A DNA stretch of 6,447 bases from Dongia_B sp035539075 (GCA_035539075.1 DATLJB010000148.1:1-6447); one strand, 5' to 3'; shown: positions 1 to 5,630, counted from the first letter of the stretch. Made by a program: numbers and translations. The notes: generated from the letters alone by a model not told the origin.

Positions 1-143
1 TTCGTTTATTAGGGGGTCAAATAGAGGATTTTTTAAAAACTGCGTCTAAACGAGCCATTTCAGTTGACGCGAAGTGTGGGATTTTCAAGGTATTTCAAAT
101 ATTTAAATATCGATCCGATTCATCTAAACTCGCGCCCGACAGT
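1..143. other. AT-rich non-coding left edge
   Basis: This stretch lies downstream of the minus-strand oxidoreductase gene and is visibly richer in A and T than the rest of the window. Every frame is broken by stops and no protein with family features can be read. It contains a 12-bp perfect palindrome of A and T only (99-110) and a weak hairpin followed by a T-run on the minus strand (35-70, listed separately). I see no convincing promoter. It is most likely the 3' end of the minus-strand transcription unit plus ordinary intergenic DNA. Confidence 0.6.
35..70 (-). terminator. Weak candidate terminator after the minus-strand gene set
   Basis: Read on the minus strand, GCGTC (70-66) can pair with GACGC (46-42) across a 19-nt loop. 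This is followed by AG and five T residues (39-35). The stem is only 5 bp and the loop is long, so this is a poor intrinsic terminator. It is listed because it is the only hairpin-plus-T-run downstream of the oxidoreductase stop at 144-146. Confidence 0.2.
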
Positions 144-1238
144 TCAGAACTCGACCAGTTTCCCCGTACGGACACTCTCATCCGCCGCCAAGGCAATCCG
201 CAGGCTGTTGATCGCATCCTGCAGATGCTCGCTCATATCGCGATCGTGGCGGATCGCGTCGAGGAACTGGCGCTGCTCGCGCTCACAAAGATCCTGGTGG
301 CCGGGCTCATCCGCCATGCGCAGGATCTCATCGGCCTTGGCGAAGCTGCCGTCTTTGGTGAGCGCCGCATGGTGCAGGCGTAGCGCATTGGTCCTGGTAT
401 GGCTGTCGATATCGGCGGAGGCCGTTTTCGCCTGGCCCGCCTCGGAAGCGGCGCCCGCTTCGGCGGCGATGATGGAGACGCAGCCCTTGGGGCCGATCAT
501 GTCCTTCACGAAGAAGGCGGTCTCGCTCATCATCGGGCCCCAGCCGGCCTCGTACCAGCCGACCGAGCCATCGTCGAAGGCCACCTGGAGCTGACCGTAA
601 TTATACATGCGAGCATCAATCTCCTCGGTGAGGCGGACACCGATCGCATGCACCTTCACCGGCCTTGCCCGCGTCACCTGGCACATGACATCGACATAAT
701 GCACGCCGCAATCGACGATCGGCGAGATCGATTTCATCAGTTGCTTATGCACCGCCCAGTTGCTGCCGGCCGATTGCTGGTTGAGGTTCATCCGCATGAC
801 CAGCGGCTTGCCGAGCGTACGGCCAATCTCGATGAATTTGGTCCAGGAAGGATGCACCCGCAGGATATAGCCGATGACGAGCTTGCGCCTGGCCTTCGTG
901 GCGGCGGCGATCACCTCTTCGGCTTCCGCGATCGTCTGCGCGATCGGCTTTTCCAGGAAGACATGGCAACCGGCGGCGAAGGCCTGCCTGGCATAGGCCG
1001 CATGGGTATCGGGCCAGGTATTGATCGAGACCGCATCCGGCTTCGCCGCTGCCAGCGCCGCCGCGTAATCCTGGTAAAGCGGTACGCCGGGAAATTCTCC
1101 GGCGATATCGCCGCGATCCTTGATCGAACGGCTGCAAAGCCCGGCAATCTCGAAACCATCGATTGCCTGATAGGCGCGGGCATGGCTGATGCCCATATTG
1201 CCAAGGCCGACCACCAGGACACGGATCTTGCCGTTCAT
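144..1238 (-). CDS. Gfo/Idh/MocA family NAD(P)-dependent oxidoreductase
   Basis: A 364-residue predicted cytoplasmic sugar or polyol dehydrogenase. The N-terminal Rossmann fold opens with GLGNMG (residues 11-16), the dinucleotide-binding glycine motif. EKP at 96-98 is the family signature that holds the nicotinamide and supplies the active-site lysine. D176-x3-H180 in the following alpha/beta domain matches the usual catalytic Asp/His pair. Length is normal for the family. The ATG at 1238 is chosen because a perfect AGGAGG lies 4 nt upstream; a longer reading from 1280 would place this SD inside the gene. It follows nagA on the same strand across a 277-bp gap holding repetitive palindromes, so it may be the last operon gene or a separate unit. 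Substrate cannot be told from sequence: family members oxidise inositols, glucose derivatives, amino-sugar nucleotides and anhydrosugars. The neighbours suggest an amino sugar or a derivative, which is inference. Confidence 0.92.
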   Translation of the reverse strand: MNGKIRVLVVGLGNMGISHARAYQAIDGFEIAGLCSRSIKDRGDIAGEFPGVPLYQDYAAALAAAKPDAVSINTWPDTHAAYARQAFAAGCHVFLEKPIAQTIAEAEEVIAAATKARRKLVIGYILRVHPSWTKFIEIGRTLGKPLVMRMNLNQQSAGSNWAVHKQLMKSISPIVDCGVHYVDVMCQVTRARPVKVHAIGVRLTEEIDARMYNYGQLQVAFDDGSVGWYEAGWGPMMSETAFFVKDMIGPKGCVSIIAAEAGAASEAGQAKTASADIDSHTRTNALRLHHAALTKDGSFAKADEILRMADEPGHQDLCEREQRQFLDAIRHDRDMSEHLQDAINSLRIALAADESVRTGKLVEF

Positions 1239-1242
1239 TATT

Positions 1243-1248
1243 CCTCCT
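1243..1248 (-). promoter_or_regulatory. Shine-Dalgarno site fixing the oxidoreductase start
   Basis: On the minus strand this reads AGGAGG, a perfect match to the anti-SD sequence, 4 nt before the ATG at 1238. It rules out the longer reading frame that would begin at 1280. Confidence 0.8.
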
Positions 1249-1305
1249 CTCATCCCGGCGGGCTGTCCCGCGGAATGCAAATGGCCCTGATCATGCCCTT
1301 GCTAC

Positions 1306-1336
1306 CATGGACCCTCGGATCAAGTCCGAGGGTGAC
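1306..1336 (+). repeat. Repetitive extragenic palindrome, copy 1
   Basis: A perfect 9-bp inverted repeat (ACCCTCGGA at 1311-1319, TCCGAGGGT at 1325-1333) closes a TCAAG loop (1320-1324). It is flanked by CATGGA on the left and TGAC on the right. The same frame of CATGGA, loop TCAAG and TGAC recurs in copy 2 on the other strand. This matches the REP-like elements scattered through alphaproteobacterial genomes. There is no T-run after either arm, so it is not a standard intrinsic terminator, although it could shield or pause transcripts from the minus-strand genes. Confidence 0.8.
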
Positions 1337-1380
1337 GGAGAGGAAGTGGTTGGCGCCGCAGCAACCTCCCAAACTCTTTG

Positions 1381-1411
1381 GTCATTGCCGGGCTTGACCC
1401 GGCAATCCATG
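1381..1411 (-). repeat. Repetitive extragenic palindrome, copy 2, inverted relative to copy 1
   Basis: A perfect 9-bp inverted repeat (ATTGCCGGG at 1384-1392, CCCGGCAAT at 1398-1406) has a 5-nt loop. On the minus strand it reads CATGGA, stem, TCAAG loop, stem, TGAC, which is the same frame as copy 1. The stem sequence differs from copy 1 but is still fully paired. The two copies face each other across 44 bp, an arrangement like the composite REP pairs known in other bacteria. Confidence 0.82.
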
Positions 1412-1445
1412 TCAATCATCGCACCGCGCATCCACCATAGCCCCC

Positions 1446-1485
1446 GGACACTGGTCAAGCCCGCGGGTGATAGCGGAGAATGTCC
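1446..1485 (+). repeat. Probable decayed third palindrome copy
   Basis: TCAAG (1455-1459) is followed by CCCGCGGGTGA (1460-1470), which resembles the loop, right arm and TGA tail of copy 1. The left arm and the CATGGA flank are not recognisable. Short outer arms GGACA (1446-1450) and TGTCC (1481-1485) are complementary, but this may be chance. It is best read as a half copy or degraded element. Confidence 0.4.
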
Positions 1486-1515
1486 CTCGCCTACAGCACC
1501 AATCTCAAACGCCGC

Positions 1516-2724
1516 CTATCCCTTTGATGGCATCGGCTTGCGATCAGCCTGGCCGTCGACCCAGGTGGCGCGGGCCCCCAGCGCCTTGTCGAGCAGCACC
1601 AGGCTGGCGCGATAGCCGGGCGCGATGCGACCGAACTCATGCTCGCGCCGGATGAAGGCCGCGGGGTAGAGCGAGGCCATGCGCAAGGCCTCACCGACCT
1701 CGACATCGAGATGGTCGATGGCGAAACGCACCGCTTCATCCATGGTGAGATTCGAGCCGGCGAGCGTCCCGTCCGGCAGTTCCAGCCGGTCGTTCTTCAC
1801 CTCGACGCGCCGGCCGAGCAGATTGAAATGATCCGGTCCGCCGGCCGCCGTCGGCATGGCGTCGGTCACCAGCACGATCTTGCCGCGCGGCTTGGCGGCG
1901 ATGGCGATCTTCAGCGCGGCCGGATCGACATGGTGGCCATCGGCGATGACGCCGCAAAAGCTGTCGCGATCGGCAAGTGCTGCCCCCACCATGCCCGGCT
2001 GGCGATGGGTCAGCGGGCTCATGGCATTATAGAGATGCGTGAATCCGCGCGCGCCGGCAGCAAGCGCCGCCGTCGCTTCCGCATAGCTCGCCTCTGAATG
2101 GCCGAGGCTGACGGTGATGCCCGATGCGGCGAGATCGGCGATGACGGAAGGTGAAACCTTGTGCGGCGAGACGGTGAGCATGACGTCGCCGCAATCCGCC
2201 GTCTTCAGCCAGCCGAGCTCGCGCTCGACCTGCGCGTCATTCTCCGCCGGCCGGATGAATTCCGCGGGATGGGCGCCACGCTTCGGCACATCGATATAGA
2301 TCCCCTCCACATGAACGCCGAGCACGCTGGGCGCAATTCCCTGCTCGCGCGCAGCACGCACGGCGGCAACGGCACTCTTTACCGTCGCGAGATCGTCGGT
2401 GATGACGGTCGGCAGCATCGCCGTGGTGCCGAAGGCGCGATGCGCGGCGGCGATGCTGCGCACCCCCTCGGCCGTCGGCGCGTCATTGAGCAGAACGCCG
2501 CCCCCGCCATTGACCTGCAGGTCAATGAAGCCCGGCGCCAGCAGATGCTCGCGGGCGTCGATCTTCAGCATCGCCGGGTCAAGGCTGTCCATTGAGGCGA
2601 TATCACGGATCTTCCCGCCTTCGACGATGACCGCCTTGCGTTCCGCCTCATGATCGTGGAACGCCTCGCCGTCGAACAGGCGGGAACCGCAGATCGCGAA
2701 GGCCACCTTGCTGCTTTCCGACAT
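1516..2724 (-). CDS. nagA: N-acetylglucosamine-6-phosphate deacetylase
   Basis: A 402-residue cytoplasmic amidohydrolase that removes acetate from GlcNAc-6-P to give GlcN-6-P. Visible family features, in order: PGFIDLQVNGGGG (64-76), the NagA form of the first barrel strand; the metal-ligand glutamate E140 in HVEG; H209 in GHSEASY; H230 in THLYNAM; H265 in ADGHHVD; the catalytic aspartate D288 in VTDAM; and a GSNLTM segment near the C-terminus. Spacing agrees with E. coli NagA (E131, H195, H216, H251, D273). Two usually conserved spots differ: HxEGP reads HVEGI, and the segment normally ending in APE reads SPHK (186-189). It lies directly after the regulator gene. The start is uncertain among TTG 2730, ATG 2727 and ATG 2724. 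I take 2724 because AGAGAGGA ends 6 nt upstream; ATG 2727 overlaps the preceding TGA by one base. The enzyme class is secure, but specificity for GlcNAc-6-P over GalNAc-6-P is less so. Confidence 0.93.
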   Translation of the reverse strand: MSESSKVAFAICGSRLFDGEAFHDHEAERKAVIVEGGKIRDIASMDSLDPAMLKIDAREHLLAPGFIDLQVNGGGGVLLNDAPTAEGVRSIAAAHRAFGTTAMLPTVITDDLATVKSAVAAVRAAREQGIAPSVLGVHVEGIYIDVPKRGAHPAEFIRPAENDAQVERELGWLKTADCGDVMLTVSPHKVSPSVIADLAASGITVSLGHSEASYAEATAALAAGARGFTHLYNAMSPLTHRQPGMVGAALADRDSFCGVIADGHHVDPAALKIAIAAKPRGKIVLVTDAMPTAAGGPDHFNLLGRRVEVKNDRLELPDGTLAGSNLTMDEAVRFAIDHLDVEVGEALRMASLYPAAFIRREHEFGRIAPGYRASLVLLDKALGARATWVDGQADRKPMPSKG

Positions 2725-2726
2725 CA

Positions 2727-3551
2727 TCAATCCTCTCTGGCTTCCTTCTGGCCGGGCCGCTGCGTCGTCGGCATGACATAGAGCTCGGCCACGAAATCAT
2801 AGGTATCGCCGCGATAATGCGACTGGGTGAATTCCACCGTGCGCCCATCTGGCAGGTAGGAAACGCGCTCGATGAACAGGGTGGCGCTGCCGACTGGCAC
2901 CTGCAGCAATCCTGCCTCGTATTCGGGCAGCGAGATCGCATGCAGGCGCTGCAGCGCGCGGATCGGCCGGGCGCCGAGCTCGTCGAGCGCCGCATAAAGA
3001 GAGGCGCCGACGATCTCCGGGTCGGGCAAGAACTGGCGCGGCACCACGGCGAGCTCGATCGCCATCGGCACGCCATCGGCGCGGCGCAGGCGGTGAAGGC
3101 GGCAGACCTCCGCGCCGGGTGAAAGGCCCAGCACCATCGCCTCCTGCGGCGTCGGCAGGGCGATGGAGCGCTCCAGCCACTGCGATTCGGCGCTGAGGCC
3201 GCGCGATCGCATATCCTGGGTGAAGCTGGTGAGGCGCGAGAGCGGCTGTTCGATGCGGCCGCGCTGCTGCGAGACGAAAGTGCCGGAGCCGCGCCGCTGC
3301 ACGAGCACGCCTTCGCTCACCAGGTCGGCCAGGGCCTTGCGCACGGTAACGCGCGAGATGCCCAGCATCTCGGCCATTTCCCGCTCGCCGGGCAAGGCCT
3401 CAAGCTCATGCAGGATGCCGCTGGTCACAGCCTCCCTGATCATGTGCTGCAGCCGCAGATAAAGCGGCATGATGGCCTTAGCATCGAATTGGGCCTTGTC
3501 GAAAATGGCGCCGATGACGCCGGCCGCGATGGCGCCGCCTTCCGTCACCAT
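2727..3551 (-). CDS. GntR family (HutC/UTRA subfamily) transcriptional regulator
   Basis: A 274-residue DNA-binding repressor or activator. Residues about 28-93 form the GntR winged helix-turn-helix: PLYLRLQHMI, then LPGEREMAEMLGISRVTVRKAL with the recognition helix around 65-76, and the wing RRGSGTFV (86-93). From about 105 to 265 the sequence fits a UTRA effector domain, including PLSRLTSFTQDM and, near the end, TVEFTQSHYRGDTYDFVAEL. DasR, NagR/YvoA and NagQ are regulators of this type that respond to amino-sugar phosphates; by analogy and by its place between the kinase and nagA, this one probably senses GlcN-6-P or GlcNAc-6-P. The N-terminus before the HTH is about 27 residues, somewhat long. 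ATG 3551 has GAGG 7 nt upstream. The gene overlaps the kinase end by 7 bp, and its stop touches the nagA start. Likely targets are the two TGGTAY repeats in the divergent promoter region. Confidence 0.93.
   Translation of the reverse strand: MVTEGGAIAAGVIGAIFDKAQFDAKAIMPLYLRLQHMIREAVTSGILHELEALPGEREMAEMLGISRVTVRKALADLVSEGVLVQRRGSGTFVSQQRGRIEQPLSRLTSFTQDMRSRGLSAESQWLERSIALPTPQEAMVLGLSPGAEVCRLHRLRRADGVPMAIELAVVPRQFLPDPEIVGASLYAALDELGARPIRALQRLHAISLPEYEAGLLQVPVGSATLFIERVSYLPDGRTVEFTQSHYRGDTYDFVAELYVMPTTQRPGQKEARED
2731..2738 (-). promoter_or_regulatory. nagA ribosome-binding site inside the regulator gene end
   Basis: Read on the minus strand, AGAGAGGA overlaps the last codons of the regulator gene. 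It lies 6 nt before ATG 2724 and 3 nt before ATG 2727. Together with the TGATG junction it suggests translational coupling of nagA to the regulator. Confidence 0.55.
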
Positions 3552-4435
3552 GGTGCAACCTCGTCCCGCAGATGACGGCGTTTCGCCATGAGGATGGCGC
3601 CGTCGATGGGATCACTCAAGGCCGGGGCGATCAGGTCGCGGCAGGCATCGGGCAGCCAGGGCCGGATCGGCTGCGCCAGGCCGCCGATGAGCGAAAGGCG
3701 TGGCGCACCGGCCTTCCTCAGCGCCAGCAGCATGTCCCCCAGGCTTGCGCCCGCGGCGCGCAGGATGGCGATGGCCTCGCTGTCGCCGGCGGCACCGGCC
3801 GCAAGCACCTGAGGCGCATATTGGGCGTAATCACCCGCTTCCGCGTGGCGCGCCCAGGCGGTGATGGTGGCAAGGTCATTTTCGAACCTGGCGAGGATCG
3901 CATCCAGCAGCGGCGTGTGCGGCGCCAAATCATCGCCGGCCAGGACGGCGCGCCGGATCGCGGCATGGCCGATGCGCGCACCCGATCCGTCATCGCCGAT
4001 CTGGAAACCCCAGCCGCCCAAAGCGCGGCGATGGCCGGCGATGACCGCCAGGGCGGCCGAACCGGTGCCGGTGATGACGATGCCGCCGTCACGCCCTTCA
4101 TGCGCGCCCAGGCAGGCCGCGTAAGCGTCGTTATCCGCCGTGACGCTGGCAAAGGGCCAGGCCTGCGCCTCGATCTCACGCGCCATGCGCTCGGTCGTGA
4201 TGCCGGCCAGGCCGAGACCCGCATGGAGGTGGTGCAGGTCGCGCTCATGCAGGCCGGCTGCCGATCCGGCGGCCCGCGCCGTGGCCAGGATGGACGCCAT
4301 TGCCTGATCGTGGTCGCGATAGATATTGGCGTGGCCGCCCTCCGCCTCCCCCATCAAACGCCCGGCGGAATCGCGAATCCGCGCACGGCATTTGCTGCCG
4401 CCGCCATCGATTCCAAGATACACCACGTCGCTCAT
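3545..4435 (-). CDS. BadF/BadG/BcrA/BcrD-type ATPase, probable amino-sugar kinase (GlcNAc/MurNAc)
   Basis: A 296-residue cytoplasmic kinase of the ASKHA fold. LGIDGGGSKCRA at 7-18 holds the first phosphate loop. DND at 101-103 contains the likely catalytic aspartate. TGTGS at 122-126 is the second phosphate loop, followed by GGWGFQIGDDGSGARIG at 140-156, a hallmark of N-acetylglucosamine kinases of this family. LIGGLAQP (249-256) and the SDPIDGA segment form the nucleotide-binding end. Family members include mammalian NAGK and clostridial MurK, which phosphorylates both MurNAc and GlcNAc. Next to MurQ- and NagA-type genes, phosphorylation at O6 of GlcNAc or MurNAc is the natural reading, but the choice between them cannot be made. 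ATG 4435 is preferred over an upstream in-frame start at 4480 because GGGAGG lies 8 nt before it and the extension would run through the operator. It is the first gene of the minus-strand operon and overlaps the regulator by 7 bp. Confidence 0.88.
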   Translation of the reverse strand: MSDVVYLGIDGGGSKCRARIRDSAGRLMGEAEGGHANIYRDHDQAMASILATARAAGSAAGLHERDLHHLHAGLGLAGITTERMAREIEAQAWPFASVTADNDAYAACLGAHEGRDGGIVITGTGSAALAVIAGHRRALGGWGFQIGDDGSGARIGHAAIRRAVLAGDDLAPHTPLLDAILARFENDLATITAWARHAEAGDYAQYAPQVLAAGAAGDSEAIAILRAAGASLGDMLLALRKAGAPRLSLIGGLAQPIRPWLPDACRDLIAPALSDPIDGAILMAKRRHLRDEVAPW

Positions 4436-4443
4436 GCCAAGCG

Positions 4444-4449
4444 CCTCCC
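4444..4449 (-). promoter_or_regulatory. Shine-Dalgarno site fixing the kinase start
   Basis: On the minus strand this reads GGGAGG, 8 nt before ATG 4435. It argues against the longer in-frame start at 4480, which lies in the promoter. Confidence 0.7.
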
Positions 4450-4459
4450 ATCGGCACGG

Positions 4460-4491
4460 ATAATACCAGAACGATACCATTTAAAAATCAA
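4460..4491 (-). promoter_or_regulatory. Candidate promoter for kinase-regulator-nagA operon
   Basis: Minus-strand reading gives a -35-like TTGATT (4491-4486) and, after a 17-nt spacer, TGGTAT (4468-4463). A better -10 by sequence, TATTAT (4465-4460), sits three bases further on. Either way the operator repeat lies between the -35 and the -10 and covers the -10, which would suit repression. Assigned by eye from consensus only. Confidence 0.45.
4462..4479 (-). promoter_or_regulatory. Putative operator 1 (direct repeat TGGTAT, 11-bp period)
   Basis: On the minus strand the site reads TGGTAT-CGTTC-TGGTATT. Two TGGTAT words start 11 bp apart, on the same face of the helix. Operator 2 on the plus strand matches it at 15 of 18 positions. 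It ends 26 nt before the kinase start codon. The likely binder is the GntR regulator of this operon (inference). GntR dimers usually bind inverted repeats, so the direct-repeat form is unusual. Confidence 0.6.
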
Positions 4492-4618
4492 TTTTTTATC
4501 CACCTGACCTAGGCATGGTGTCCGTCGATATTTATCCTATGTAATACAGCATGTTATGGAAATGAATTTCACCGATTTATTTCCTCCCGAACCCAGCCTG
4601 CCTGCCTACAACAGCCGG

Positions 4619-4646
4619 TAGACATCTGGTACTATTCTGGTATTGT
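4619..4646 (+). promoter_or_regulatory. Candidate promoter for the MurQ-like gene and ABC importer
   Basis: TAGACA (4619-4624) matches the -35 consensus at five of six positions. It is followed after 16 nt by TATTGT (4641-4646), a moderate -10. TACTAT (4630-4635) is another possible -10 but lacks a good -35. Operator 2 lies between the two boxes and runs into the -10, as at the opposite promoter. Assigned by eye. Confidence 0.4.
4627..4644 (+). promoter_or_regulatory. Putative operator 2 (direct repeat TGGTAC/TGGTAT, 11-bp period)
   Basis: The site reads TGGTAC-TATTC-TGGTATT, differing from operator 1 at only three of 18 positions. It is oriented toward the MurQ-like gene, as operator 1 is toward the kinase, and ends 42 nt before ATG 4687. 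The shared sequence TGGTAY-NNTTC-TGGTATT in two divergent promoters supports one common regulator. Confidence 0.6.
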
Positions 4647-4686
4647 GACGACGTTACCGCAAACAAAGCCGGGCTGATCGATCCGC

Positions 4687-5595
4687 ATGGCCGCTACCGA
4701 CACGCCGAGCACTGAAGATAGCAATGATCGTTTCGCCGATCTCGATCTATGGAGCGACCGGGACATCCTGGAAGCGCTGATCGAGGGCCAGCAACGTGCC
4801 GTCGAAGCGGTGCGCCGTGCCGAACCGATGATTGCCGCGGCGGCCCGCGCCTTGGCGGAGGGCTTGCAGCAGGGCGGACGCCTGATCTATGCCGGGGCCG
4901 GCAGCTCGATCTCGATCGCCGTGCAGGACGGCGCGGAACTGCCCGGCACTTTCGGCCTGCCGCTTGAGCGCATCCATTTTCTGATCGCCGGCGGCGCCGC
5001 CTCGCTGATCGATATCGACGGGCCTGCAGAAGACGATGACAAGGCGGGCGCCGCAGACGCCGCCGCACTCAATTGCCGCAAGCACGACGTGATGATCGCC
5101 GTCAGCGCCAGCGGACGGACCCGCTATACCGCTGCCGCCGCAGATGTGGCGATGAAAGCGGGCGCGACCGTCATCGGCGTCGCCAGCAACATGCCCTCGC
5201 CACTGCTTTCCATCGCCAGCCACCCCATTCATCTCGCCACCGGTGCCGAAGTCATCGCCGGATCGACCCGCATGGGAGCCGGCACGGCGCAGAAATGCGC
5301 GCTCGGCCTGCTCTCCACCCTGGCGCAGATCCGGCTGGGGAACGTCTATGGCGGCATGATGGTCAATGTGCAGGCCACCAACGCCAAATTGCGCCAGCGG
5401 GCGATCGGCATGGTGTGCAAAATCGCGCGCGTCGACGAGGCGCGCGCCGCCGAGGCGCTGCGGCGGACGGCAGGGCATATCAAGCCAGCCGCGCTGCTTT
5501 GCGCCGGGGCGGGAGATATTCCGGCGGCGGAGCGTTTACTGCAGGACAATCGCAACAATCTACGTCTGGCGCTGGAACAACTGGCGCGGGCATGA
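4687..5595 (+). CDS. murQ: MurQ-family N-acetylmuramic acid 6-phosphate etherase (SIS domain)
   Basis: A 302-residue cytoplasmic SIS-fold lyase. MurQ cleaves the lactyl ether of MurNAc-6-P to GlcNAc-6-P and D-lactate, feeding NagA. Family features: the N-terminal STEDSN with the following LDLWSDRDIL helix; GGRLIYAGAG (63-72); E84 in DGAELPGTFG and E115 in PAEDDD, which line up with the catalytic E83 and E114 of E. coli MurQ; SASGRT (140-145); GAEVIAGSTRMGAGTAQK (186-203); and VQATNAKLR. The C-terminal part from about 245 resembles the small helical MurQ lid domain. The loop after GAG, usually TSGRLG, reads SSISIA (73-78), so the phosphate or sugar site may differ. A stop at 4675-4677 makes ATG 4687 the first possible start; no good SD precedes it. 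It begins the plus-strand operon, 42 bp before the binding-protein gene. Alternative: a MurQ paralogue acting on another amino-sugar phosphate. Confidence 0.85.
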   Translation: MAATDTPSTEDSNDRFADLDLWSDRDILEALIEGQQRAVEAVRRAEPMIAAAARALAEGLQQGGRLIYAGAGSSISIAVQDGAELPGTFGLPLERIHFLIAGGAASLIDIDGPAEDDDKAGAADAAALNCRKHDVMIAVSASGRTRYTAAAADVAMKAGATVIGVASNMPSPLLSIASHPIHLATGAEVIAGSTRMGAGTAQKCALGLLSTLAQIRLGNVYGGMMVNVQATNAKLRQRAIGMVCKIARVDEARAAEALRRTAGHIKPAALLCAGAGDIPAAERLLQDNRNNLRLALEQLARA

Positions 5596-5617
5596 CCGCC
5601 GCCTCGATGCGGCAAAC

Positions 5618-5630
5618 AGGGAGGAAGGAG
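5618..5630 (+). promoter_or_regulatory. Strong purine-rich RBS before the ABC binding-protein gene
   Basis: AGGGAGGAAGGAG gives two overlapping SD cores. The second, AAGGAG, ends 7 nt before ATG 5638. It contrasts with the missing SD of the MurQ-like gene upstream and suggests the binding protein is made in larger amounts from the same transcript. Confidence 0.7.

Larger units (their letters stand above)
4436..4686. other. Divergent intergenic region between kinase and MurQ-like genes
   Basis: This 251-bp AT-richer stretch holds the start signals of both arms of the cluster. The outer parts carry one 18-bp operator-like site each and candidate promoters. The middle (about 4495-4615) has no feature I can name beyond a short GCCT run near 4596-4606. 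A 21-codon ATG frame at 4556-4621 has no ribosome-binding site and is not called. Confidence 0.75.

Noticed and set aside
99..110. 12-bp perfect A/T palindrome near the left edge
   Set aside because: A/T-only palindromes of this size arise by chance in AT-rich gaps. There is no second copy in the window and no nearby gene start.
399..1397. Plus-strand open frame of 332 codons opposite the oxidoreductase
   Set aside because: It is antisense to a gene with clear family motifs. Its residues are rich in Arg, Asp, His and Gly as expected from a shadow of GC-rich coding DNA, and no domain is recognisable.
1311..1406. Palindromes as intrinsic terminators for nagA
   Set aside because: The stems are strong, but neither strand has a T-run after them, and their shared CATGGA/TCAAG/TGAC frame marks them as repeats.
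1307..1615. Plus-strand 102-codon frame starting MDPRIKSEGDGE and containing LPGLTRQSM
   Set aside because: These words are translations of the REP-like palindromes and are familiar as spurious small proteins in alphaproteobacterial annotations. The frame also runs into nagA on the opposite strand.
3572..4507. Plus-strand 311-codon frame opposite the kinase
   Set aside because: It is a shadow of the kinase gene, with no family motif and no ribosome-binding site. The opposite strand has the complete ASKHA signature set.
4556..4621. 21-codon ATG frame in the divergent promoter region
   Set aside because: It has no ribosome-binding site and ends in the candidate -35 box of the murQ promoter, so it would lie upstream of that transcript start.
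4747..5478. Minus-strand 243-codon frame opposite the MurQ-like gene
   Set aside because: It is antisense to conserved MurQ blocks, and its composition is Gly/Asp/Arg/His-rich as expected for a shadow.
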